Part shown: positions 8,566 through 16,127 of the stretch, one piece after another
Layout: each line of letters opens with the position of its first letter
Position numbering within the stretch: position 1 is the first letter of the stretch
Assembly: GCA_002366995.1 (NCBI GenBank)
Contig: DFCM01000067.1
Location: forward strand, 22,194 to 58,553
Length of the DNA: 36,360 nucleotides
DNA from: a bacterium UBP3_UBA3054
GTDB taxonomy: Bacteria > Auribacterota > UBA3054
Direction: 5' to 3'
Notes under the pieces: model-generated
What the model was told of the DNA's origin: nothing
Databases searched by the model: none
What the model saw: the letters and a program-made list of their open reading frames with translations, nothing else
Made by a program: the position numbers and the translations under genes

Positions 8566-9344
8566 GAAGAGAAGCGGTCCTCCTTCCCTATCTCGGTTAG
8601 GTAGGCTTTCAAGCCCGCGAACTCATCCACGGCTTCGCTCATGTGGTGCGCCATGTGCCCTTCCGCGTTTACGAGAACGTAGTCCTCGAAGCCCGCCTTG
8701 TGAAGGAGCAGGAGCGCCTTGTGCGTCTCCTCGACGTTCCTTTCGTCGCTCGGCGACAGAACGATCATTAAGAGATAGCTCTTTATGACTTCCGCCGCGT
8801 TCATGGGCATCTTCTCGTCGCTGAAGCTGTGCAGCGCCGGATCGTAAACGAGGCCAAGGTGCGTGCTATCCACGGAATCGATGAGGTCCAAAGCGGCGCT
8901 CAAGCTGTCTATTGCCGTGTCTTTAACGGGCTCTATGCCAAGACAGACATCCAGATCCTCCGCGAAATCCGCCGCGTCGGAAATGATCTCTTTTATCACT
9001 TCCATAGGCGCTTCGCCGGGCTTGACCCCGACTCTCAACGAGACGAGCTCGGACCCGACCGCGTGCGAAAAACAGATCGCTTTTTTCAGACAGCTCTTCT
9101 CCGCTTCCGGTTCCCTGCCGAACAGCGTCAGGCCGTAGAGGCACATGATCTGGAGCTTGTGGTGCCTGGCGTGCTGCAGAAAAGGAAGATTGCTCCCCGG
9201 CTTGAGTTTTTCCATATTGAAAAACGAAGCCGGCGTGACGGAGATCGCCATTCCGTCAAGCCCCCTCTCGCAGGCCTTGTGCACCGCGAGCTCAAGGTCT
9301 CCGGAATCCGGGATAAGAAGATCTGTCGTGCAGGCAAGCTTCAT
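8559..9344 (-). CDS. Sugar phosphate isomerase/epimerase-like TIM barrel
   Basis: A 261-residue protein of the xylose-isomerase-like / AP endonuclease 2 TIM-barrel superfamily. The C-terminal ends of the strands carry the usual metal-binding acids: Glu138 in LGIEPVKD, Asp168 in GLVYDPALH, and Glu228 with His230 in VNAEGHM. Early repeats such as CERGLDGMAISV match the barrel start. Members isomerise or epimerise sugars, or act on inosose and hydroxypyruvate; the sequence does not decide which. The ATG immediately follows the purA stop (no gap) and the 3' end overlaps the hydrolase, so it is co-transcribed. There is no signal peptide, so it is cytoplasmic. The specific reaction is unknown. Confidence 0.8.
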   Translation of the reverse strand: MKLACTTDLLIPDSGDLELAVHKACERGLDGMAISVTPASFFNMEKLKPGSNLPFLQHARHHKLQIMCLYGLTLFGREPEAEKSCLKKAICFSHAVGSELVSLRVGVKPGEAPMEVIKEIISDAADFAEDLDVCLGIEPVKDTAIDSLSAALDLIDSVDSTHLGLVYDPALHSFSDEKMPMNAAEVIKSYLLMIVLSPSDERNVEETHKALLLLHKAGFEDYVLVNAEGHMAHHMSEAVDEFAGLKAYLTEIGKEDRFSSC

Positions 9345-10829
9345 TTATTTCACGAAAAAAGTTTTCTCCCTGCTGGCGCCGACGGAAACTTTCCTGATAA
9401 CGCAGCCCGTCTCTTTCTCCAGGCCCTTCAGGTATTCCTTGGTCAGTTCCGGCAGTTCCTCGTAGCAGGTGCAGTTGGTGATGTCTTCCTGCCAGCCTTT
9501 GAATTCGGCGTAGCGGGCCGGCACGCAGTATTTCAGGATCCTGGCGTCCGTCGGGAACTCCGTCAGCTCGTCGCCCTCTTTAAGCGCTTTGCCGTTAAAA
9601 CGCGTCGCCGGTCCTGTGTAGCGGTAGGCCGTGCAGATCCTCAGCTTCGGCATAACGTCAAGGATATCGAGCTTGGATAAGATGATGTCCGGCCCGTTGA
9701 CCGTCACGGCCAAACGGCATGCCACCGCGTCGAACCAGCCCGTCCTTCTCGGGCGGCCCGTCACCGTTCCGAATTCGCCGGCGATGTGGCGCAGTATCTT
9801 GCCAAAGGTGTAGTCATCGTTGGCGGTCTTGGCCAATTCAGCGCATTCCTCGTAGCTCATGCGCTTGTCGGCGCTCTCCACAGAGATCTGCTCTTCCGTT
9901 CCCAGTTCCGTCGGGAAGGGGCCGGCGCCCACTCTGGTCATGTAAGCGGACATGACGCTGTAGATCCTGTCTATGCAGTGCGGCGGAAGGCCCGTGCCGG
10001 TAAGGAAGCCGCCGGCACAGCAGTTGGAGCTCGTCACGAACGGGAAGGTCCCGTGGTCAATGTCGAGCAAAAGCCCCTGCGCGCCTTCCAGAAGGATCTT
10101 CTTGCCGGCCTTGTAGGCTTCCCTCAGATAGACTCTGACGTCCACGCAGCGCGGCAGAAGCACCTTGCCCCATTCCAGGTAAGACTTGATAATGGCCTCG
10201 GCGTTGAAATGTCCGTCAGCGGTCAGCCATTCGCCTCCCCTCTGGTCGGGCAGCTTCATCCATTCCACAAACTGTTCCTTCGTAGCGCCGCAGACGTTAA
10301 AGACGTATTTCTCCTTCTGCTCGCAGTGCTTTTTGACTTTCTCCGCGAAGAAGGCGGGATCTTCCAGGTCGTTTAACCTTATGCCGCTGCGGGCGATCTT
10401 GTCCATGTAGGCCGGGCCTATGCCGCGGGCGGTCGTGCCGATCTTGTTTTTGCCCAGCGCCACTTCCTGGGCCCTGTCCAATATGCGGTGCCAGGGCATG
10501 ATGAGGTTCACGTCGCCGCTGATGAGAAGGTTCTCGCAGTTGATGCTGACTTTCGCCAGATCCTTCATTTCCCTTTCGATGAGGACCTGCGGGTCCAGCA
10601 CCATGCCGTTGCCGATTATGTTGACAGTCCCGGGATTGGCGATGCCGCTTGGCACGTTGGAAAGCTTAAGCTTCTTGCCGTCGAAGACGACCGTATGCCC
10701 GGCGTTGCAGCCGCCCTGCGCTCTTACGACGATGTCGCTTGACCCGGCGAATTCGTCCGTGAATTTACCTTTGCCTTCGTCGCCCCAGGCGGCGCCGCAA
10801 ACACCGATCACCTGTTCTTGAACACTCAT
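9345..10829 (-). CDS. purA: Adenylosuccinate synthetase
   Basis: Catalyses GTP-dependent ligation of IMP and aspartate to adenylosuccinate in AMP synthesis. The P-loop region WGDEGKGK holds the catalytic Asp17, and QGGCNAGHT holds His45, corresponding to E. coli Asp13 and His41. The IMP-binding IGTTARGIGPAYMDKIARSG, TGRPRRTGWFDA and the guanine-recognition SKLDILD are all present. At 494 residues it is longer than the usual 430 or so. The extra length lies in inserts around residues 180-215 and after FPTELGTEEQ. The segment GAAWGDE replaces the common GxQWGDE, and ARG replaces GRG. It heads the eight-gene unit and has a good sigma-70 promoter 37-65 bp upstream. The start MSVQEQ is preceded by a modest AAGG ribosome site. 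Confidence 0.96.
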   Translation of the reverse strand: MSVQEQVIGVCGAAWGDEGKGKFTDEFAGSSDIVVRAQGGCNAGHTVVFDGKKLKLSNVPSGIANPGTVNIIGNGMVLDPQVLIEREMKDLAKVSINCENLLISGDVNLIMPWHRILDRAQEVALGKNKIGTTARGIGPAYMDKIARSGIRLNDLEDPAFFAEKVKKHCEQKEKYVFNVCGATKEQFVEWMKLPDQRGGEWLTADGHFNAEAIIKSYLEWGKVLLPRCVDVRVYLREAYKAGKKILLEGAQGLLLDIDHGTFPFVTSSNCCAGGFLTGTGLPPHCIDRIYSVMSAYMTRVGAGPFPTELGTEEQISVESADKRMSYEECAELAKTANDDYTFGKILRHIAGEFGTVTGRPRRTGWFDAVACRLAVTVNGPDIILSKLDILDVMPKLRICTAYRYTGPATRFNGKALKEGDELTEFPTDARILKYCVPARYAEFKGWQEDITNCTCYEELPELTKEYLKGLEKETGCVIRKVSVGASREKTFFVK

Positions 10830-10865
10830 GATTATGCCTTAATTATTATTTACAAAGATACTTGG

Positions 10866-10894
10866 ATTATACAAAAAAGAATGCTTGCGGACAA
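10866..10894 (-). promoter_or_regulatory. Sigma-70-type promoter of purA
   Basis: Minus-strand TTGTCC (10889-10894), 17 bp, then a perfect TATAAT (10866-10871). The predicted transcript starts near 10859, giving a leader of only about 30 nt, too short for a purine riboswitch. The promoter lies immediately after the LEA-type lipoprotein stop codon (10897). I see no terminator between the two genes, so purA may also receive read-through. Confidence 0.7.
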
Positions 10895-10896
10895 GG

Positions 10897-11463
10897 TTAA
10901 AGCGTCTTATCCAGCGTCAGATAATCTTTCAGGGTGTGGCCTCCCACCGTAGGCTTCAGTTTAAGCGTCACCTTCGAGCTCTTCGAGGTATCCCGGCCGG
11001 ACAGTTTGCAGTAAAGCGTCCAGAGGTTCTCGAGCGAATTGCCGTTCAAGACCTTCGTCGGGTCTACGTTAGCCTGGATGGTCGCCCTGCTGGTCGCGTT
11101 CGGCTCGACTTTTATGGTGTCGTTGTTGATCCCGCTCAGCATCTCCACATCGTCCAGGAAAAGGATCCAGTCCATCTTTTCCACGCTGGCCGTGCCGGAA
11201 TGCGGGTTCTCGATGTCGACGAGCGTGTTGAAAGTGAGCTTCGTGTTCTTGTCCCTCAAAGCCGTCAGGATGTTGATGGAGTCGGTCAAGGTCAGAGACG
11301 TCGGGCTCTTGAGCTTGTCGAGCTTCACGCCGGCGTAGCTGAAGCCGTCCAGCCCGGCGAAAGTGTAATTGCACTCCTTCACGGTGTTGATGGAACTGAA
11401 GACTGAGCAGCCGCTCAGAAGAAAAGCTGACGCAAGGCAGGCTAAAAAGACGGCCCTTTTCAT
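10897..11463 (-). CDS. LEA14/WHy-like lipoprotein
   Basis: A 188-residue lipoprotein. The signal peptide ends in the lipobox LLSG-C with Cys19, so the mature protein is probably lipid-anchored. The body resembles the LEA type 2 (water stress and hypersensitive response) beta-sandwich: NTLVDIENPHSG is the characteristic Asn-Pro strand, followed by WILFLDDVEML and later VEPNATSRATIQ. Such small bacterial lipoproteins are common and poorly understood; a protective or structural envelope role is assumed. The start is supported by AAGGAG about 6 nt upstream. It is transcribed away from the small lipoprotein gene at 11591. I see no clear -35/-10 pair for it in 11464-11515, although AT-rich TAAAAT and TAATAA elements are there. 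Confidence 0.75.
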   Translation of the reverse strand: MKRAVFLACLASAFLLSGCSVFSSINTVKECNYTFAGLDGFSYAGVKLDKLKSPTSLTLTDSINILTALRDKNTKLTFNTLVDIENPHSGTASVEKMDWILFLDDVEMLSGINNDTIKVEPNATSRATIQANVDPTKVLNGNSLENLWTLYCKLSGRDTSKSSKVTLKLKPTVGGHTLKDYLTLDKTL

Positions 11464-11515
11464 AAGTTTCTCCTTATTTCTGTTGTTTTATTACTTATTT
11501 TAGCAAAAGGCACGC

Positions 11516-11544
11516 TTGACTGGGAAAAGCGAAAGATGTAGAAT
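11516..11544 (+). promoter_or_regulatory. Sigma-70-type promoter for small lipoprotein and tRNA-Gly
   Basis: TTGACT (11516-11521), 17 bp, then TAGAAT (11539-11544). The predicted start near 11551 gives a leader of about 40 nt to the small lipoprotein ATG. No other promoter is visible between it and the tRNA, so both are probably transcribed together. Confidence 0.65.
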
Positions 11545-11590
11545 AGGGGTTGTATTTCCACCATCTTTTAACCAATAAAAGGAGATCACC

Positions 11591-11704
11591 ATGAGATATC
11601 TGTTACTCGTCCTCGTTTGCCTCCTGGCCTTCACTGCCTGCAAAAAGGAAAAGACCCCCGGCCAGAAACTCGACAACGTCATCAACGCTGTTCAGGGCAA
11701 GTAA
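11591..11704 (+). CDS. 37-residue small lipoprotein, entericidin-like
   Basis: A very short gene supported by an excellent AAAGGAG ribosome site 7 nt before the ATG and by a recognisable lipoprotein signal: MRYLLLVLVC, a hydrophobic core, and a lipobox ending FTAC with Cys17. The mature part is only about 20 residues, Lys-rich after the cysteine, then PGQKLDNVINAVQGK. This resembles the amphipathic tails of entericidin-type and other tiny envelope lipoproteins, but I cannot assign it to a named family. The promoter at 11516-11544 and the tRNA 13 bp downstream point to a joint transcript. Entericidins affect membrane stability; whether this one does is unknown. Confidence 0.7.
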   Translation: MRYLLLVLVCLLAFTACKKEKTPGQKLDNVINAVQGK

Positions 11705-11717
11705 TCTTATTACTTCC

Positions 11718-11792
11718 GCGGGCGTAATTCAGCGGTAGAATGTCAGCTTCCCAAGCTGAACGTCGTGGGTTCGATCCCCATCGCCCGCTCCA
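11718..11792 (+). tRNA. tRNA-Gly, anticodon CCC
   Basis: A complete 75-nt cloverleaf. The acceptor stem GCGGGCG pairs with CGCCCGC (11782-11788), followed by discriminator T and an encoded CCA (11790-11792). The anticodon arm is TCAGC-TTCCCAA-GCTGA with anticodon CCC, reading GGG. The T arm has GGTTCGATCC. It starts 13 bp after the small lipoprotein stop and is followed by a strong terminator, so the primary transcript probably carries both an mRNA and a tRNA. Confidence 0.96.
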
Positions 11793-11814
11793 GAAGCCCT
11801 AATTGGCAACAAAC

Positions 11815-11848
11815 AAAAAAAGACGCGTATCTTGCGCGTCTTTTTTTT
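11815..11848 (+). terminator. Rho-independent terminator after tRNA-Gly
   Basis: Seven-bp stem AGACGCG (11821-11827) / CGCGTCT (11835-11841) with a 7-nt loop, extended by A6/T6 pairing and ending in an eight-T tract. Confidence 0.9.
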
Positions 11849-11856
11849 GTTATAAT
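11848..11856 (+). promoter_or_regulatory. Extended -10 promoter fused to the terminator T-tract
   Basis: TGT followed by a perfect TATAAT (11851-11856) begins at the last T of the preceding terminator. No good -35 lies 16-18 bp upstream, because that stretch is the terminator stem. It would depend on the extended -10 and give a leader of about 35 nt to the repeat protein at 11897. Confidence 0.5.
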
Positions 11857-11896
11857 TGGGTAAATGATTGATTTCACCTAAGCAGGGAGTTTAACC

Positions 11897-13111
11897 ATGA
11901 AAAAGATCCTAACCTTACTCATCCTCTTCAGCGTCGGCCTTGCCATCGCTGACGATATCCAGACCTTCAAAGGCAAATTCTCCAAAAACCGCCAGGAAGA
12001 AGTGGCCTGCGTCGTCACCGTCATTCCCGGCACGGACGGCAGCACCTTCCAGGTCGTGACCGCGGAAGCCGAGCCCCAGACCTACTCCTTCAAAGGCCAG
12101 GTCTCTTTCGGCAGCTTCATCGCCCAGGACAAGGACGGCAAGACCGCTCTGGTAGGAAAACTCGGCAAAGACAATTTCAGAGCCTCCATCGTCGACAAGG
12201 ACGAGAACACCCTGGCCTGGATCAGGACTGGCGAAGGCGGACACAAGAGACCGGAACCCCCGGCCGCTCCCGCCACCCCGGCTGCCCCGGCCGCCCCGGC
12301 GAACGAAGTCCAGCCCGTCCAGGCTCAGCAGACTCAGCAGGTTCAGCCTGAGACAACGGTTCAGGCCGCTTCCGTCGAACAGCAGGTCTACAAAGGCCAG
12401 TACATCGACGACGACGGCGAAGTCAAAAGCCTGACGCTGACCGTCGACTTCACCAACAAGGAGACCGGCGCGGCCCGCTTCACGCTCCTCAAGACGGAAG
12501 CCGACGGCGACACCGATTCCAGCCTCTACGAAGGCACCCTGAAGAACGGCACGTTCTCCGCCAAGGAATTCCACCACGGCATCGAGCTGACCCCCGACAG
12601 CATCAAAGGCACCGTCGTGAACGGCAACCTCCAGGGCGCCAAATACGACGACGGCTTCTTCAAGGAAGCGACCTTCAGCGGCAAGCTCCAGGGTTCCCCT
12701 TCGACGCTGCAGAACGTCGTCACCAAAGGCGAAGCCATCAAGGAAGCCATCAGCGACCCCAACGCCTCCTTCTCCCAGGTCCTGCAGAAGGTCGCCGCGG
12801 CTTTGCAGAGCGGAGACTACACCTACACCGGCAAATACATTGACGACGACGGCGACGTGGACAAGCTGACCGTGAAAGTCTCTATCGCCCAGAACGGCCA
12901 GGCCTCCTTCACGCTCATCAAGACCGAATACGACGGCGACAGCGACACCGACTTCTACCAGGGCACCGTGAACGGCACCAATTTCACCGCCAGCGAGCCC
13001 GGAGAAAGCACTCCCGACGTCATCAAGGGTACTATTACCCCCAGCGGCATAAAGGGCGTCTATCTGGACGACGGCCGCAAACAGGAAGCTAGTTTCGAAG
13101 CTACCAGATAA
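11897..13111 (+). CDS. Secreted three-domain acidic repeat protein, unknown family
   Basis: A 404-residue exported protein that I cannot assign to a family. The signal peptide is residues 1-18 (cleavage near AIA/DD). Domain A (20-111) is followed by a Pro/Ala then Gln-rich linker (about 118-155). Repeat B (164-263) and repeat C (309-403) are clearly homologous: Y-G-YIDDDG-V near the start, FTL-KTE-DGD-D in the middle, IKGT then a K/VY-DDG--EA-F ending. Domain A shares the opening FKGKF and a similar length but lacks the acidic loops. The loops DDDGD and DGDSDTD could bind calcium, but this is only inferred. Codons end strongly in C, as in the HU gene, which may indicate high expression. The ribosome site is AGGGAG. 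Confidence 0.8.
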   Translation: MKKILTLLILFSVGLAIADDIQTFKGKFSKNRQEEVACVVTVIPGTDGSTFQVVTAEAEPQTYSFKGQVSFGSFIAQDKDGKTALVGKLGKDNFRASIVDKDENTLAWIRTGEGGHKRPEPPAAPATPAAPAAPANEVQPVQAQQTQQVQPETTVQAASVEQQVYKGQYIDDDGEVKSLTLTVDFTNKETGAARFTLLKTEADGDTDSSLYEGTLKNGTFSAKEFHHGIELTPDSIKGTVVNGNLQGAKYDDGFFKEATFSGKLQGSPSTLQNVVTKGEAIKEAISDPNASFSQVLQKVAAALQSGDYTYTGKYIDDDGDVDKLTVKVSIAQNGQASFTLIKTEYDGDSDTDFYQGTVNGTNFTASEPGESTPDVIKGTITPSGIKGVYLDDGRKQEASFEATR

Positions 13112-13123
13112 TTTCCGTTCTTT

Positions 13124-14581
13124 TTAATAATTGAGACCCTTGACCGCGGGGTAGAGCTTGCGGAAGAAGGCGTAGCCTTCATCGTACTTTTCCATAAGCT
13201 CCCCTTTAGGTTCGAGGGTCTCTTTTATTTTGACTATGCTGTCGGTCGCGGCGGAAAGGTCTTTGAAGTGTCCGGCGGCGACGGCCGCGAGGATGGCGCC
13301 GCCAAGGGCCGGGCCTTCCTCGTTGGCGGGGATCTTGAGCTCCAGTTTCAGGACGTTAGAGAGGATCGCGCGCCAAAGCGGGCTTTTGGCTCCGCCGCCG
13401 CAAAGGGTGGCGGAATTAATTTCGAGGCCCATGCCCCTGGCCACTTCCAGGGAGTCCCTGAGGCCGTAGGCCACGCCTTCCAGAACGCTCTGGTACATCT
13501 GGCTTCGCGAGGTATCCAGGCTCATGCCGTAGAACATGGCTCTGACAACGGGATCGTTGTGAGGGCTTCTCTCGCCCATGAGGTAGGGCAGGAAGAAAAC
13601 TTTGTTCTCACCCAAATCTTTTATTTCCGCCTGCTCCCTGGCGTAGTCCTTTTCCCTCAGTATCTCGTCCATGAACCACTTGTTGCAGCTGGCGGCGCTT
13701 AGCATGCAGCCCATCAGATGGAAGGCGCCGTCCGCGTGGCAGAAGGCGTGCAGACTGTTCTTTGGGTCCACCAGGAATTTATCGCTGGTGATGAAAATGG
13801 TGCCGGATGTGCCAATAGAAAGGTTGCATTTGGAGGGTCCGACAGCGCCGGTTCCCACAGCGGCCGCGGCGTTGTCGCCGGCGCCCGCGGCGACGATGGC
13901 TTCGCCTTTTATGTTGAGCTCTGCTTTGATCGCGTCGGTTACTTTCCCCACCGCCTCGTAGCTTTCGTGGAGCGTTGGGAGCTGCTCTGATCTTATGCCG
14001 CAGATATCGAGCATCTCCTCCGACCACCGCTTGTTTTTGACGTCCAGCAAAAGCATGCCGGAAGCATCGCTGTAGTCTGTCGCGAAAGCGCCTGTGAGTT
14101 TGTAAACAAGATAATCCTTAGGCAGCATTATCTTTTTTATTCTCTTGAAACTCTCCGGCTCGTTATTCTTGATCCAAAGAATTTTCGGCGCGGTGAAACC
14201 CGCGAAGGCGATGTTGCCGGTATAAGAGGAGAGTTTATCTTTGCCGATCGTTTCGTTGAGATATTCCGTCTCCTTTACGGTGCGGCCGTCGTTCCAAAGT
14301 ATGGCCGGCCTTATCACTTCGTCACGTTCGTCCAGGATGACGAGCCCGTGCATCTGCCCGCCGATGCCGAGAGCTTTGATCTCAGGGTCGCCGTGCTCGG
14401 AGAGAAGTTTCTTAAGACCCGCTTTCGTCTGAGCGAGCCAGGCGTTCGGGTCCTGCTCGGACCAGCCGGGCTTGGGAAAGGAAAGCGGATATTCCTCGGT
14501 GCGCGCGCCGAGTATTCTTCCCTCCTGGTCAAGCAGAAGCAGCTTGACTCCGGAAGTTCCGAGATCGATGCCGACGAACAT
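13124..14581 (-). CDS. xylB: Xylulokinase-type FGGY carbohydrate kinase
   Basis: Predicted to phosphorylate D-xylulose (or a related ketopentose) with ATP, feeding the pentose phosphate pathway. At 485 residues it has normal family length. The N-terminal phosphate loop GIDLGTSGVK (4-13), the xylulokinase-specific GQMHG (75-79), the catalytic base Asp236 in AGAGDNAAAA, and the ATP-binding GTSGTIF, LCGGGAKSPLWR and GPALGGAILAA all occur in order. It follows the isomerase gene with no intervening base, so the two form a two-gene catabolic pair. GQMHG favours xylulokinase over fuculokinase or rhamnulokinase. The 3' end converges on the repeat-protein gene with 12 bp between stops and no hairpin terminator. 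Confidence 0.9.
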   Translation of the reverse strand: MFVGIDLGTSGVKLLLLDQEGRILGARTEEYPLSFPKPGWSEQDPNAWLAQTKAGLKKLLSEHGDPEIKALGIGGQMHGLVILDERDEVIRPAILWNDGRTVKETEYLNETIGKDKLSSYTGNIAFAGFTAPKILWIKNNEPESFKRIKKIMLPKDYLVYKLTGAFATDYSDASGMLLLDVKNKRWSEEMLDICGIRSEQLPTLHESYEAVGKVTDAIKAELNIKGEAIVAAGAGDNAAAAVGTGAVGPSKCNLSIGTSGTIFITSDKFLVDPKNSLHAFCHADGAFHLMGCMLSAASCNKWFMDEILREKDYAREQAEIKDLGENKVFFLPYLMGERSPHNDPVVRAMFYGMSLDTSRSQMYQSVLEGVAYGLRDSLEVARGMGLEINSATLCGGGAKSPLWRAILSNVLKLELKIPANEEGPALGGAILAAVAAGHFKDLSAATDSIVKIKETLEPKGELMEKYDEGYAFFRKLYPAVKGLNY

Positions 14582-16066
14582 TTAGAAAGGATTCTCCGTG
14601 GGATACCTGTCGCCTTTGGCGCGGTTGAAGTAGATCTCATCCGTCGCCAGGCCCAAGAGCTTGAAGACTTCGTAAAGCACTTTGCCGTTGTGAGAGAAAG
14701 TGACGGCGGTGTGGTGCGGGAAATTTTTCTCGATGAGGACGTGGCGGTAAAAGCGCGCCATCTCCGGCACGGCGATGACGCCGATGGAGCCGAAGGAATG
14801 GGTGGGCACGTTCAACACTTCGCCTTCCGCCGCGTAGGCTCTCAGGATGGAGTCCGCGGTGCTCTGCAGCCTGAAGATGGTGACCTTGGAGGGCGCGATG
14901 TCGCCTTCCAAGGTCCCGTTGGTGACTTCCGCTGGCAGGCTCCTGGCCATGATCTTCTGGTTTCTCATCTCGCAGAAGGAAAGTTTGCTGCTGGCTGTGT
15001 TGCCGCAGTGGAAGCCCATAAAGACGTCGTTCCCAGCGTAAGGATATTTGTTTTTTATGGCCGCTTCGTACTGGTCTTGGGGAACGGTGTTGTTGATGTC
15101 AAGCAGCGTGACAATGTCGCGACTCACGACCATGCCCAGATATTCGCTCAGGGCGCCGTAGATGTCCACTTCGCAGGCCACGGGGATCCCCTGCCTAGCC
15201 ATGCGGCTGTTGACGTAGCAAGTCACGAAGCCGAACTGCGTCTGGAAGGCCGGCCAGCACTTTCCCGCGATGACGGCGTATTTGCGCATGCCCTTGTGGC
15301 CTTCCACCCAGTCCAGGAGCGTCAGCTCGTACTGCGCGAGCTTATTTAAGATCTCGGGCTTCTTGTTGCCGTTCCCCAGTTCGTTCGCCATGTCAGCGAC
15401 GACTTCGGGAATGCGCTTGTCGCCCTCGTGCTTCTTGAAAGCCTCGAAAAGATCCAGTTCGGAATTCTCCTCAACTTCCACGCCCAGGTCGTAGAGTCTT
15501 TTTATGGGCGCGTTGCAGGCCAGGAAATCCTGGGGCCTCGGACCGAAGGAGATGATCTTCAGATTCTTCAATCCGACTATTGCGTCGGCGATGGTCTTGA
15601 ATTCCCCGATTAATCCCGCGCATTCCTCCGCCGTGCCGACGGGGCGCTCGGGAATATAGGCCTTGAGGTTCCTGAGCCTCAAATTGTAGCTGGCGTTCAA
15701 AAGCCCGCAGTAGGCGTCGCCGCGGTCGTCAAGCAGCTTGTCCTGCGCTTCCTCCGCGGCCGCGATGACCATGGCGGGGCCTTTGAAATATTTCACGAGC
15801 AGCGTCTCGGAAGTTTCGGGGCCGAAGTTGCCCAAAAAAACGATCAGCGCCTCGACTCCGTTCGCCGTGAGGTCCACGAGAGCCTTCATGGCGTCCAGTT
15901 CGTTTTCCACCACGACCGGGCATTCATGGATGTAGCCGAATCTTTCTGTGTGCGCTTCGACTACTTTTTTCCTCCTGTTCTCGGAAAGGCTCTTGGGAAA
16001 GCAGTCCCTGGAAACGGCCACTATGCCGAGCTTGACGTCCGGAAGGTTGTCGCATAATTGACGCAT
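14582..16066 (-). CDS. L-fucose/D-arabinose isomerase-family aldose isomerase
   Basis: A 494-residue member of the fucose isomerase family, shorter than the 590-residue E. coli FucI. Metal-binding candidates are Glu299 in ACEVDIYGALSEYL and Asp323 in TLLDINNT, spaced like FucI Glu337 and Asp361. The C-terminal part has the His-containing SHNGKVLYEVFKLLG. Members interconvert aldoses and ketoses with Mn2+. Because the partner kinase is xylulokinase-like, the physiological product is more likely D-xylulose or D-ribulose than fuculose, but this is inference from context. The ribosome site is an unusual run of six G about 10 nt before the ATG. The gene begins 18 bp after a terminator, with no promoter I can recognise in the gap. 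Confidence 0.82.
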   Translation of the reverse strand: MRQLCDNLPDVKLGIVAVSRDCFPKSLSENRRKKVVEAHTERFGYIHECPVVVENELDAMKALVDLTANGVEALIVFLGNFGPETSETLLVKYFKGPAMVIAAAEEAQDKLLDDRGDAYCGLLNASYNLRLRNLKAYIPERPVGTAEECAGLIGEFKTIADAIVGLKNLKIISFGPRPQDFLACNAPIKRLYDLGVEVEENSELDLFEAFKKHEGDKRIPEVVADMANELGNGNKKPEILNKLAQYELTLLDWVEGHKGMRKYAVIAGKCWPAFQTQFGFVTCYVNSRMARQGIPVACEVDIYGALSEYLGMVVSRDIVTLLDINNTVPQDQYEAAIKNKYPYAGNDVFMGFHCGNTASSKLSFCEMRNQKIMARSLPAEVTNGTLEGDIAPSKVTIFRLQSTADSILRAYAAEGEVLNVPTHSFGSIGVIAVPEMARFYRHVLIEKNFPHHTAVTFSHNGKVLYEVFKLLGLATDEIYFNRAKGDRYPTENPF

Positions 16067-16085
16067 ATCGGTTTTTCCCCCCTGT

Positions 16086-16117
16086 AAAAAAAGAGCCGGT
16101 CAAACTGGCTCTTTTTT
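16086..16117 (-). terminator. Terminator after the GspK-like gene
   Basis: AAAAAAGAGCC (16087-16097) pairs with GGCTCTTTTTT (16107-16117). The inner bases GGT/ACT can extend the stem, leaving a CAA loop. It reads as T-ended on both strands. It lies between the GspK-like stop (16128) and the isomerase start (16066). Confidence 0.85.
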
Positions 16118-16127
16118 GTTTGAATTA

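Noticed and set aside
10830..10865. Purine riboswitch upstream of purA
   Set aside because: The predicted leader is about 30 nt, far too short for the aptamer.
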